Shown piece after piece: positions 31,701 to 44,200 of a stretch of 64,000 nt of DNA. The stretch is from Physella acuta. Lineage: Eukaryota; Mollusca; Gastropoda; Physidae. Position 1 is the stretch's first letter. Each line of letters starts with the position of its first letter. The notes under the pieces were generated by a model. The model was not told where the DNA came from. It saw nothing but the letters and a program-made list of their open reading frames with translations, and ran no database searches. Position numbers and translations under genes: made by a program. The stretch lies in contig NW_026732354.1 in NCBI RefSeq assembly GCF_028476545.1, positions 1-64,000 of the forward strand, given 5' to 3'.

Positions 31701-34459
31701 CTGACTCAGGGTTAGGGAAAGTAAAGGCCACTGGGCATAGGGCTGACCACAATACCCCCTTCATATGCTGAGGTCACTTAAACTAGCATATGGACCGTCA
31801 GGTTTGAAAGGGTGCTAAACGGATTCAGATTTTGGGGTTAGACAATGTTTATTAAACAAACGTCTTATGACTATACATTCCTTCTAAAAGGGAATTAGGT
31901 TCAATATTGCCACAAATTTTATCCTGCCTTCTCTATCTTAATTTTTCCTACTTTAACACAACATTTACATTTGCGACTTGTATACTATACATGTTAAAAA
32001 AAAAAAACTTGCAACAAGTTATTGTTTACTTACTAGATGTATAGTAAACCTTTCGCAAGTATAAAACAGTTTAAAGAGAGCATGCAGCTACAGCTATAAA
32101 AACCCTAAAACTACTCTAAGATACCTTCTCCATCACTGGTACTTTGAAAAGTACATGGTTTTAAAAAGCCAATTTTCTTTAAGGTGGAGATACCTGTAGA
32201 GAGAGTGCTAGAAGCAGCCAAAGATGTCCAGCCAACTGATTCTGCATTTCTTGATGAAAAATGGGAATTCCTCAAAAGTCAGGTAATATTGCCATACATA
32301 TTACAATACATGACATTATAAACTTTTATGGTGCAATTTAACATGGTACATTGTTACCTCACTTATTGTGGTTACACTATGTACATTATTTTATTATTAT
32401 ACATTATATTTATATTATTAAGAGGGATTGAAAACAGTGGTGTAAAATTGTTAAAATAAGCTTACTCAATATTTTGCTACACAAAGCCCCACAAGTAATT
32501 TATACATTTCAGGAAGTTGTAGTCGACAGCGATGTGATTGTTCTGGGTCAAGATGGCATTCTCACAGATGAAACGTGTACTCAAGTACTTAAGGTGAATT
32601 TTTATTTATTGGTTACAATGTTCTTAAATACACCAGGCAAATGTTAATAGTTTTATTGTGAAGTTGTTTCTTCAAAAGATTTGTTTGACTATATATCAGT
32701 GTATCTTTTTTAAACTAACTAATCAAAAGGTCTTAATTTGTAAAAAATACTTCACTTAGGTCATTCCGAGCTTGTGGTAAAATTTGTACCAGAGAGATTT
32801 TAAAAAACAAACTTAGTGTACTAGAGGTGATGGTTGGGTCGAGTGTACAACTACTAACACAAAAGTTGTGAGTTTGGTTCACCCAGCATTGATGGGTATC
32901 TGATTGGGGAAATAATAGTAGCTGGGCATATGCGGAGGTCTGAGAAAGCGATGAACTCAGCCTCATCTGCACCATGGATGACCTGTTCTGAAAAAGTTAC
33001 TTTCATATATTGCGTCTTGATAATACCTACATTTCATTAAACTGTTATTTCAAAATTAGCCTTTAATAATTATTGAGTGTAGGGATTTTTTTTTTACAAA
33101 TGCAAAAAATACAGGTCTTGTAATGTAACACTGATGCCACACCATTAAAGACAAGGAGATAATCATTCTAGAGTGATTACATTTTACATAGTTGCTGGTT
33201 GCATAAACATCTTTGTGAGAAGTGTGTTTAAGTATGATCCTCTTGATAAATATGGTATCATTATTTTAGAATACAAATAAAACACAATGGAGACAATTAT
33301 CCATTTTAAAAAAAGATTTCAAGAGTAACATAACCAATGTAATCTAAATTTTAAGCCCATTCAAAATCATGTGTAAAATTGTGTTGTTTTACCTTTTCTT
33401 TGCTTTATTTAATTGAAGCACCATTTCACTAAGCTATTACATTCTACTCTGTAGTAAATCACTTTCATTCTGATCTAACAATTTTCTTGAATAGTTAACT
33501 TACAACTATCAAATTAGTATATTTTGCATCATGTTTTTTAACTCAGGTAATCACCATGAATAAAACAGAATTTAAAGATTACAGAGAAAAAGAAGGCTGG
33601 AGTGATGCAGAAAGCGATTCTTCTGTTGTTGAATCTAAACTTGACTTTGGTAATTTCACCTCTTTCCTGTTAATTAATAGGCTAATGAGGCTACATTATT
33701 TATTGTATGTCAAATTTTAATCCCCCCCTCCTTTTTTCACCAGCTAACCTTCACTTGGTGGAGTCGCAGTGGAAATCTATACTTAAAAGGTAATTTTGGT
33801 CACTTTAATTAAGAAACAAATTAATTAATTCACAAACAAGTCTTGAAATAGACTTCTTTTGAACATTATGGTGTACATAGCAGATGAAGTAGATTTTACC
33901 TGTTTCAGTGATCTCAACACTAGAAGGGACTTTTAAAAATAAAGCTCTTTAACTTTAAACATAGCCATCCATTATGCAATTAAGTAGAGTTCATGATTTT
34001 TAACCTCTGCATATACTAAGGGAAGGTGTGGTCAGCACTTTGCCCAGCCACCCTGATGAGTTAGGTTTCCATCAGAGCTGGGTGTACAGGGACATTTAAC
34101 TGATCTTGACCCAGATACGAACTCGAGACTTTCAGGTTAGCAGCCTAGCTCTCTAAACCGCATGTCCATCAGTCTCTGTTTTCCCTAGTATGAGCCAGGG
34201 GATCAGAACTCTAGGCATCAGGTGTAGCAGTTGAACACAATGCAACCACACTGTCCCCAAGAAAAATCTGTTTAAAACTTATTCTTTACATTGATTCAGA
34301 TTGGCTGAAATTCACCTGACCAAGTATCCCACCACCTTAAAGGAAGATCAAGAAAAAATAAAACAGGTAGAAACTTTCAAACCAAGGGACAGATTTGCAT
34401 TATATGTTGCGCATAGCCAAAAGATGTTGCTCCATCAGTTAATAAACCTGTGCAAATGA
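25748..34459 (+). CDS. SETD6: SETD6, protein-lysine N-methyltransferase (complete, 11 exons)
   Basis: Nuclear SET-domain enzyme that transfers methyl groups from S-adenosylmethionine to lysines (in mammals RelA, for example). Exons: 25748-25894, 28917-29061, 29579-29726, 29918-30073, 30328-30580, 31257-31355, 32184-32282, 32513-32593, 33547-33649, 33744-33789, 34300-34459. All junctions are GT-AG with consistent phases, giving 478 residues (human 473). Exon 1 encodes a basic start and [15 protein letters not shown], matching the vertebrate N-terminus. The split SET domain spans about residues 55-295, with an acidic insert (DDEIDEEEE), the catalytic-face NH at 257-258, and [10 protein letters not shown] (284-293). 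The C-terminal Rubisco-LSMT-like substrate-binding domain ends [18 protein letters not shown] occurs near 34571. Intron 1 is 3 kb and filled with transposons; introns 5, 6, 8 and 10 carry SINEs. It converges on RANBP1. Confidence 0.96.
25979..27435. mobile_element. MITE 'E', copy 1, with a nested MITE 'C'
   Basis: Terminal inverted repeats GGTAATCTATCGT...ACGATAGATTACC, each followed inward by TACGTAAAATCGCCCGCG or its complement. Flanked by a perfect 8-bp duplication TAGAAATT. About 900 bp (26380-27285) is an inverted copy of MITE C. The second copy of E (27576-28123) lacks it and shows the empty site. In SETD6 intron 1; superfamily unassigned. Confidence 0.85.
26380..27285 (-). mobile_element. 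Nested MITE 'C', copy 3 (inverted)
   Basis: Inverted relative to 11200-11935 and 13036-13770: GGTTGCTAACC near the left, GCCACC/GGTGGC and CACGTGACCGC inside, AGTAAGAAAAACTAATATA at the right. The middle is longer than in the other two copies. Confidence 0.75.
27576..28123. mobile_element. MITE 'E', copy 2 (uninterrupted)
   Basis: About 548 bp with the same inverted ends as copy 1. It contains both halves of E (AACAGGTGACTCCTTAAATT on the left, AGCCTTGACAATGAGGTAAC on the right) without the nested element. It starts only 140 bp after copy 1. Confidence 0.85.
28124..28706. other. SETD6 intron 1, nothing further recognised
   Basis: TAGATCTAG-type low-complexity sequence at 28120-28280, then AT-rich intron. 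Confidence 0.5.
28707..28748 (+). repeat. Decayed duplicate of the SETD6 exon 2 start
   Basis: AACAGGTACAAGTAGGCAG followed by AAAAGAATCTTGCGCCCAG matches the real exon 2 start at 28911-28953 (AAGGTTCAAGTAAGCAG, AAAAGGATCTTGCGCCCAA). It keeps an AG acceptor but reads into a stop after about 11 codons. About 210 bp upstream of the real exon. Confidence 0.75.
30885..31140 (+). repeat. tRNA-like SINE relic
   Basis: GTTCACCCAGCTTTGATGAG, GGGAATAAATGCAGCTGGGA and CACTCTACTTCACCTGG match the body of the SINE at 32815-32995. In SETD6 intron 5. Confidence 0.55.
31680..31810. repeat. SINE relic
   Basis: CTGACTCAGGGTTAGGG, GGCCACTGGGCATAGGGCTG and CATATGCTGAGGTCACTT resemble the tails of the other SINE copies in this locus. 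In SETD6 intron 6. Confidence 0.4.
32815..32995 (+). repeat. tRNA-derived SINE
   Basis: Head GATGGTTGGGTCGAGTG (A-box-like), GTGAGTTTGGTTCACCC (B-box-like), then AGCATTGATGGGTATCTGA and AGTAGCTGGGCATATG. In SETD6 intron 8. Confidence 0.65.
34010..34175 (-). repeat. tRNA-derived SINE, inverted
   Basis: On the minus strand: GCGGTTTAGAGAGCTAGG (A-box-like), CTCGAGTTCGTATCTGGG (B-box-like), a body with CATCAGGGTGGCTGGGC, then GTGCTGACCACACC. Related to the interrupted copy at 62100-62570. In the last SETD6 intron. Confidence 0.7.
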
Positions 34460-35238
34460 TCAAGTTTTGGCCTTTTTTTTTAAGGGTTAAACTATTAGGA
34501 AAAAAATCAACAAAAGAAACTTTACAATGCACAATGTTGACAATTTATTTACAAAATATGACAGTATGTTAAAAATAAAATGGTTAACTCGGTCAAACAA
34601 ATTGAAAGTTTAATGATCCAATTGTGCTGATCTACATATTTGAGCTAAAAACAATGTAACTATTTTAATGACTTAGTACAAAAAAAAAAAACAACAACCA
34701 AAAACTGCTCATCCATCAAAACTTTCATTTGGACAAGAATTTGCTATGGATTTAAAAAAAAAAATTTGAAAATTTCTAAGAAATTGGACCAATAAACTTA
34801 ATATAATACAATACTATACCCATCAATTTTGTAACCATTAAGAATCGAAAGAAAATTTTTTCTTAAAAAAAATATTTATTTATCCTTAATTTATTTTAAT
34901 TACATAGAATTAAAATAGCTACTTGGTAGCCAGTAAAGCACCTTTTGTCATAAAAAAAAAAATGTAATCAGTGATGAATATTGCAAGAAACATACACGAG
35001 GTTCATTACTTTATCCAAAAAATGTTTCAAACCTCTGTTAATTGACATCACTTTAATTCTAGACATAAGGAGATTTTAGAGTTACGTAAACCGCTGACCA
35101 ATGTCATTATGAATACAACACTGCCCTTTATTCTGCCAGTGAGGAAGGTAGGTAGGAGAGTGCTGAATGGAATCAATGTTAAACACAACATGTAGACTGT
35201 GGCAAGATGTAAAATGATTTTCACTGTCTAATTAAATA
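34460..35238. other. Intergenic between convergent SETD6 and RANBP1
   Basis: AT-rich sequence that should hold both 3'UTRs; AATAAA near 34571 suits SETD6. No other feature seen. Confidence 0.6.
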
Positions 35239-38200
35239 TCACTCAGTACTACCCTCAGCAGGTGTCTCTTCTGTATGCTTATTGACATTTAAGTCTTTCA
35301 ACTGACCAGCCAGCTCAGTGGTTCCATCATCCACTTTTTCCTTCTCTTCATCTTTTTTTTCAGCATTAGTATCTCCATCTAAAAAAAAATGTCCATGCAA
35401 GAAAACATATTCCCTTTAAAACAAAAATATTTCAATTATCTGCGTTAAAATTGGTTGGAATTAACTATTTTTAAACAAAAAAGAGGCTGCTTATTAATTG
35501 TTAATGTGTACGTCCAAAGATAAATAATGGGGTGAGAGGAGAATCTTTAATGGGATAAAAATCAAATTCTTTATGGTCATAAATTGCTGCAAAAATATAA
35601 CAATTCTCACGAGCACAGTGAAAAGAAAATAAACTTACTTTCTATAACTGACTTGGTGTTCAAAACTTTCTTCATTTGCTCTGCAGACTCATCAAATACT
35701 GTTTTAAACTTCTGGGCATCTGAAATGGTTTGTCAAAAATGTTATGAAGACACTAAAATTATACAGCCCCCACAAAATTAAATACACCTGCAGTTAGATG
35801 CTTTGTCTAAGTGCAAAAATAAAATATACATCAGGTACTAACAAATTGTAGAAGTGGATTTCAAATAGATTAAAAATTGTATTAATATTATTTTCTTTTA
35901 ACCTATTCAAAATTCACCCCTACTTCAGTGAGTATGTACAAGTCTTTTAATTGGGTATTAAGGGAACAAGATACCCATGTTTTCGATAAAATGTTAATTT
36001 TGCTATTCAAAATTTTTATTTCTTAATTCGATACTAATACCTTTTATCTATCTAACCCGAACATTTCGGACTTCTACAGCTTACGGTTATTCGTTTATTG
36101 CGATGTGAAACATGGTACCCCCCGGCAAGTTTTCACACTACTACGCGGACAGCGGCTATCTTCGAGCGGGTATTACATCATTTATTGCCCGAGAGGCACC
36201 ATAAACTTTACAGCAATCTAAGGGCCAAGCACTCGTGTACCCGCTGGTGTAGTGACCTTTTCTTTTGTTCTAAAAATAATTGGGATAGAAGTTGTTTTCT
36301 ACAAAGTAAAATTTTATATTAAACTCCATATAAGGGCATGCGCGTAAAATTTATGAATGGGAAGAGGTTCATTGATACGCTTGACCAATCATATTATAGT
36401 ACAGTAAATCAAAATAATTCACGATAGGCTGCAACTAACCACGTGTGCTAGGCAGCCATCTTGTTTCTAGATAAACAAAACAATCGCCTGTCTCGTTTGT
36501 TTACCACTTTTGCGTATACTCTTCTATTTTTTGTTTTAAAGTTATACAACAACATTAAGTTTAATAATTGAAACTTTGCCTAGAAATGTACTGTTGATTA
36601 TCACTGGAACAATATTAAACACTGTTGCGTACGCTTTAAAATTATACTAAGCTGAAACAATGCGTCATGTACATGACTATCAGTTTGAAGAATGTACTGT
36701 CCATCCCCTTTACCCCCTTCATTCCCTTCTCGCCATTCAACCAACGGCCGGTTTATAATCTTGTTACGGCATGCTGTGATAGGCTTGAACGCGTTCATCA
36801 GGCTTTACACCGGACTGTATACGACACATGTGTTAATGTGTATGCCCATCTCTCCGTATAGGGTGTGCTAGCAACGAATGTAAATACTAGATAGTAGTAG
36901 ATAGGATAGCTGGGAAGCATTCACTTAGGCCCTGTACTTGACCCTATCTACACAGATGTGTTATTCGCGGTTGAATGAACATTGGTAATCTATGGCTCAT
37001 CGGTTCCTCATGCACTATCCAGCGGTGGGATGGGGTGGAGGGGCGTGTCTAGCCTCAAGCGTTGTACCCAGTGTTGTGTTGTAGGCTATTATCATAAGGC
37101 AATAAACTTGTGTAAGCTACAATTTGAGTAGAGAAAGACATTATTTTGAAGTGAGAAGACCGGCTAACAAACAAAACTTTATCTGGTTTGATGATAGCTG
37201 TTCTGAGAATACCGCTCGATTGATAGGATGTGTAATACTTAATAGTCATACATTCATTACCTGTTGTATACATATTTTCTGCTTACATAGAAAAAATCTA
37301 TCTAAAGCTTACAACATAAATCAAAGCGTATTTTATTAGTCAAATGGTTATTCCACATATAACAAGACGTTTTTTTCTGTTTTCTATAAGAGAAAACGCA
37401 CCGCGCCTTTTCCCGCTCTTCTTTTCACGTTTTCTCAACTTTGCATTTTTACTCAAAATTCGACATTCAAATCGCTAAGGCTTTGGAACCCTTTGTCATA
37501 CAAGAATGAAACATTCCACGTGCGTTCAGCATTATATCATCTACAAAACTACGTTTGTACATTAAGTTTACTACAATACTTAAGGAAATATTGATATTTT
37601 TGTAACACCACCCCCTAATTTTTGTACATAAGTTTACGTAAAAATTTGTATAAAAAATTGAGTACAAGCTATCGCAATGAGTAAACGTAGAAATGTATAG
37701 TTTGGTTTGAGAAATCTAAATCTTTCATCCGTTTTTTTAAATCTCTTATGGGAACAAAGCCTTAGCGATTTGAAAAGGTGTTAGTTTTCACACCTTTTCG
37801 CTGTTTCCATGGCAACCAGTACTGCTATTGACGGCTATATATCATTTTTGTCTATAGTTTAACAACTATAATTATATGAACTTATTAAACATCCAGAAAT
37901 GTGTTAAATAAAAAAAAAAATTTTATCCGTGGTGCCTATCCTTAAGGTTTTTTTCAATTACCTTTTGTCAATATTCTCTAAAACATCTAAACAATGCATA
38001 GTTGAAAATAAGTTACTAATAAAAATAACATACTTTCTGCATTTGCAAATCTGATGGCAAGCACCTCTTCTTTGCTTTCTTCATCTGCAAAATCTCCTGT
38101 AGTGGACCAAACCCATGCCCGATCACTGCCACAGTTGGGTTTTAGTTCCATCGAGGGATAGACTGAAAAAAAAAGTTTTCAGACAAAAATCTAAAAACTG

Positions 38201-41200
38201 TATAAAAGCAAGTATCGTAGTATATACCTGGTTCTTACAGATTTTTCCAGAAAAAAAAAAAACAGGCTTAATGCCGATACTTAATCCTGTCAAATCTACA
38301 GGGATATAAAAATGGACAACAATATTTTTTAAAAAATCAGCACCAGAAATTTTCCAGACATTTAAAAGTGGGAAATTCTTCAATATTTAACTTTTTTTTT
38401 GACAAAATAAGTAACAAATCAGAGGTGCTAAAAAAAAACAAAGCAAAAAAAAGTAAAGTTTTACTTACTATAGTGATTGGCACAAATTTTCAGTGTTTTG
38501 TCTCTTCTCATTAAAATCCTAATCAGGCCGTTTTTTTTATGTTTCAAAATTTTGCATTCTCCTGTGCCTCTTTCTTTCCACTCTTTAGGCTCTGCATCAT
38601 GATCATAGCGGAAAAGCTTTGCTCTCCTGTTAACGATAAGTAAAACAAAAGGCTATACTTCCAACCTTCTATTGGTTCAGATTCATTATTTTTTTTGGGT
38701 CAGACAACGTGATAAAAGCACATTTTAAGATCAAAATGTCTGTCAATTTATACTAAAACCATGTATCTTAAATTTTAGCAGTTTCTAGTTTCTTTCAAAC
38801 TTTGCATGTTGATAAAACAGAAACTTAAAAAAAATTAATTTTTTAAAATTAATTAAAATTAAAAATGTATATCCAGCCTAGCTATATTTAACTATAATTT
38901 TAATACTGATATTACTCTCAGCACAAATATTTTTGAAATAAAAAAAAATCTTTATGTTAAGTAGGTATTTTTCTGATAATAAGCTATGAAGCAAGAAACA
39001 AAATATGTAACAGATGAACATTACTTACAAGTTTAACAACACTTCTTCATCTTCTTCCATTGTCTTGATCTCAACAAGGGACAACTTGACAATGGGTTCA
39101 AAATGGATTTCTGGAGATTCTGGCACATGTTCTTCATGGTCCTGTTGAGTAATTTTCAACTTTAAATGAATAAATAATTTATTTTGTCAAGTGACACACA
39201 GATGTAATTAGCATCTGAAAAATCACACACAGGCCAATATTTTACAACATTAAAGGTTCTCCAGGTAGTAAACAAAAATTTAAAAAGTGCATTCAGAGCA
39301 AAATCATGGGTTCATGCAAAACAATCCATAATGATAACAGAGCTCAAGACTCAATATAAAGACTATTGTTATGCATTGTAGTGTTGTGCTCAGCTAAGTC
39401 TAAGGGCAGCCTATAGAGTAACTCTTCCAGATAACTAACACCCTGTAAGGTGCAGAGATGATCACAAAGTATAGCTGATAGTTTTGGATGGTGTCAGTAA
39501 AATGTGAGATGCAAAAATAATAATGGCTAAAATTGCTTAACTGAAAGATAGGTGGATAACCCTTCAATAACTCTAATAGTTTACCAGATAATGAAGTGCC
39601 ACGTCATGATCACCTCCGTATCTCTCAGTTTGAATAGGCCTAGTAATATTTATTTTAAGTTTTTTCTGGAAGAGATACCTCCCCTACTGAGGTTTTTCCA
39701 TTCCAGGGCAATTTTTAATACCAGTGTCCAATGATAGAATTTTCTTAAAAAAAGGGGTGTAAGGTTACTGGTAGTTAACTAAAATACATACATGGCGTGC
39801 TAATGTCACTGCTAACCTTATCCCTAACTCCAACTCTAGTCCTACCATACACCTAACCCTAATTTCTAACTATAAAATTAGTCGAGATACTACTAACAAC
39901 CCAACACATCTATTTTTGGGACAGTCTATTATAGGACATCTGTATCTAAACTCATTCCAAGATTATTTAATTTTAATTTAACAGAACAGCAAAATTATAA
40001 TAAGCCCACGAAGAGGCCAAACTGGAAATTTTTTTTGTTCCCAACCAGGATGACTGTTTTGAGAACATATAATTATAAGTTAGGCCTATATTCTGCTTTG
40101 GTTTTCATTCTATATCAAATAGTAATGAAATTAGTAATTAAATGCATTGAACCAGAGAGGAGTCTCATTTTCAGGTTAAGGGTATTTGGGGCTGGTAGAG
40201 TCACTCTACAATTTATTAGTTATAGTATATTAATGTTAAGTGTCTAGAAAATAGAAGTAGTCCTAGCTAGGGAAAATCTAGAGTAATGTGCCCCAAGCAA
40301 TCATACATAGCAGAAAAATCTGAAATCTTGATTTTCTTAGGACGTTATGTTGTAACCATTACACATAGAATCAAACAAAAGTACTTTGTTACTCTAATTC
40401 TAATATGTATAAGTCATTTTGTATTCCTATGCATAGAATTTGAGATATTCTTGTTTTAATGACGATCCTCCTTGCGTATCAATGGTGTTTTATACGTTTA
40501 GACTCACTTTTAATAGATGAAATAAATATTTCACACATTTAGACATGTAGATTGTACTATTAATTAATAGAATGCAAAACAAAAAATATAAAAGTCTTAG
40601 GTTTTAGTTTTAATTGAATTTATTGGCATCCAGATCAAGATTTCTCTAGATCTAGAAATAAATCAAATTTACAGGTATTAATATAAAGAAAAGAATAGAA
40701 AATAATGTTTTATCAAATTATATATACAATAAAGTACTTCAGAACATACATTTATACAACATTAGGCCTACATAAACTATATACAAAGAAATTACAAAAA
40801 TTCCAGAAATCCTTGCCACACACAAAATTAAAATGTTGCAGCTGCTCTGCGTTTAATTCGTTTGCTAACATCCTTCATTTTTTTGTGTTGGGTCATCCAA
40901 ATCATCATTGTCCATCTTCATTCTTTTCGTTTTTATCATTTGTGCCTCATGCTTCTCCTTTGCCTCTTCTTCCTTTTTCTGTAGCCGCTCTTTTCTTTTT
41001 CTTTCTTTTATCAACTTCTGATACTCATTCATTTCATATTTTTTTCTTTTTGGCCTCTTCTCACAATAATATGTTGCCCACTTAATTTCTCTTAGTTTCT
41101 TCCTTTTCAAATAACTTCCTTAAAGTTTCCCATGTCCACTCACAAGGTTGGGCGTATTTGGCATTTTTTTTTGGATTTGCCCTTCCCTTTGGAGGCGAAA

Positions 41201-44200
41201 AAGGGGACCTTCTAAATGTCATCTATTGTTAAGGTAGCCTTCAACTGTGGCTCTTCAGGGACATTTATTTTGCTAACTAAATGCTTTTTGGAAAGATCTT
41301 CTTTAAGGAAGAAAACAAACTCTTTCAACACTTTTAGCTGCTGGGCACTGAATTCCTGTTCAAATCCAGCATTAGTTGGCTAGGTAGAAGACGACGGTTC
41401 AGTGTTGGTTCAGTGTTAGTGTTACATTGTAATGCAGATGATGATGGTTTGGGGTTGATCATGAAATTTAGTGCAGATGTTGATTGTTCACTTGTCTGTG
41501 TCAAAATCAAGAGGGGGCAGAATAATATGTTCATTAACTTAGGGCTGTTCATGTGTTGATGGTGGTTGTTTGCTAGTAGCTGTGGTTGAATCGCCTGCTG
41601 ATGTAGCTCGGTAGACCATGCTTGATGCCAACTTGCCAGAATTTATAACATTCACTGGGTTATATGGGTATACTCCGTCAGTTTTAAAACTTTTAGTTGC
41701 TATTTCTGGTGTTGTCACTTTATCCCAAACAGGCCTCAAAACATCAGCAAATGATTCTTGTTTCACCCAGTGGTCTGTTACGCACTGCTTCAGCCCAGGC
41801 AGGCTTAATAACACCAAAAAAAGGCTTGGTCTAAGGGTTGCCATAGGCTAGAATACAGTATAGAATAATTAATTTTCTGAGCATAGTTCAGAAGTTTCCA
41901 GAAGCGATGTGTGGCCACCCACCAGAAGGACTGGCTTCTTGAGATGTTTCACAGCTGGGATGAAGCAGTCCCTAATCCACAAATGGAGTATGGTAGCATT
42001 GATACATCCATTGTCAGAAAGCTGTAAATTGGCGTCAGGAAATGCCTCCAGCAAATTGCGGTTGGGAATACGCCTGTATGGATAGATTAACAAGGGCGGG
42101 GTGTACTACCCAGCAACGCTAACGCAGGCTTATACTGTCACCTGATGTTTAGTATTCGACGTTACCTGGTAGACATGTTAAAATCCTTTACAGGCGACTA
42201 CTTTTCTACTTTTCACGTCAAACCCGAAACCAGTCTCTTTGCGTTGAAAATCCTCTTGGGGGATTCTAAAATCATGGGATCAATTCCATCCACACTTGAC
42301 TAAAATGTAGAAAACCAATTTTCTACCGCTCCTGGGGTAACTTCAGCTTTCTTTTCTGAGGGACATCAGGGTTCTGGTTGACAGTTGGGGGTGCCGCTTC
42401 AAAACCCATACAGCCACTGGTTTGGTGGAATTTCTAATTTGCGTTTAGAAGCAGCATTTCTCACAGTCAAGATGGCTTTAGCGGTTTCTTCGACATCGTC
42501 TTGTGTTCCATCAGCCACTTTGCAAGCCGGGTTTCCTCTTCTACTGTGAGCAGAGAAGAGTCTGTTTGGTGACGACGACTGGTCGTCTCCTGCTGAATTT
42601 ATGATGTGAAGTAGAATGGATAATTCTTTAGATTTTATGCTGGTTATGGCAGCATTAACACCAGGGCTATGAAGAAAACACTTTTTTTTCACTGGTTGTT
42701 GAGATATGTTTGTATGCAGATTCAAACTAGATCTATAGCTAGAAGTAAATGTTCAAAAATCTTTTTAAACAACAGAAAAATTTAGAAAATCTATAGACTC
42801 AGATCTAGATTTAAATATATATAATCAAAATTAGATCTAGACTAGTCTGTGTGCCCAGCGAGGGTATAAAACAAAAAAAGGATTCCCCATTTCTTGAATA
42901 GATAGCTTTAATAGCCTTAACTATCGTATAGGGTACTATATATATAGTAGAGTGCAGCCTTAGAGGATATTCTCAGGATAAAGTGGAACGAAGAAATCCC
43001 GAACAAGGAAATACGACGAAGGACAGACTTAAACGACATTGTCTCAGAAGTACGAATGAGGTAATGGTGATGGTTGGGTCATGAACAGAAAAAGAACCCG
43101 AACATAGCACTAAAAAGGACTCCACCTGCAAAACAAAAGAGAGGAAGGCCACTGGGAACATGGAGGAGAGAGATGGAAAAAGTGCAGGCTACTGGCAAGA
43201 CCTGGAATGAATTAAAAAAATATACACACACACAAACTACTGATACATTTCTAAATACATCCAGGTCAAATTATTTTGTTTTATAATTTTTAAAAAGTTT
43301 TGAGGTATGACGTCATATGAGATTCTAGTCCCCTGTATGAAAAACACTAGGTCCTGGATGAGACGAATAAAACCAACCAATCAAAGCTTTTTTATAACTA
43401 GGCTAACTATAAATAGCTTCTAGGTTATTTGTAGGACCCTGTAAATACCATAGTTAAGGCTTTTAAAGTGATCTGAGAGGAGAAATAGGGGCGGCCGCAG
43501 CTGGGAAACGATTAGGGTTTTTACCCTCGCAGCGTTACCTACGACTTGAACTAGACTAGCCTAGATCTACGACTTGAACTAGACTAGCCTAGATCCTCGA
43601 TATTTAAATCTAAGTCTAGAATCTATAGGCCCTATATTTTCTAAATTTGTCTGATGTTTTAAATTATTTTCGATCATCTAGGCCTACTAATTCTAGATCT
43701 AGTTTGTATCTCTACACACAAAAATGTATAAGCAACTGTTACATTATATAGGCTTTTTGATGAGAATTACAGAATGATTTTTTTTATTAAAAATGTATTA
43801 ATAATAGCTAGAATACTAGTAAACTAAGCTAATTTAGCATATTTTAACTTTCTGTGCAAAGTCATTATTACTGAAAAAAATTCCAAAGTCAGGTCAGCCT
43901 GTGGCACCCTCCACTGAACTTGAAAGAAGGAAAAAAAACTTGACCTGTGACCTTCATTAAAATAGAATTTACTTATGTTTCTTTTTAACTATTAGTAAAC
44001 ATGTGCTTAATATTACCCAATACGTAATAAAAATTTGACAATTAATTTTAATTACTGTTGTAAAGTGAGATAAACAGCTTAATAAACACGTGTTTTCTTG
44101 AGGGGGTGTGACCCGGGTGTGGCACATCGCATGTAACTTTTTATTTCTGTGTTTTATGACTGACTATTTGTTCACAATCAGCATGCTATGCTTTTAAAAT

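Larger units (their letters stand above)
35720..38033. other. RANBP1 intron 4
   Basis: GC-richer non-repetitive sequence at about 36060-36860 has no recognised gene. An exact 18-bp inverted repeat (37468-37485 with 37755-37772) and an RFX-type X-box (37803-37816) are listed separately. Confidence 0.5.

Noticed and set aside
42399-42725. 108-codon minus-strand frame as a separate gene
   Set aside because: No motif of its own; it lies next to the pogo relic and is more likely part of it or chance.
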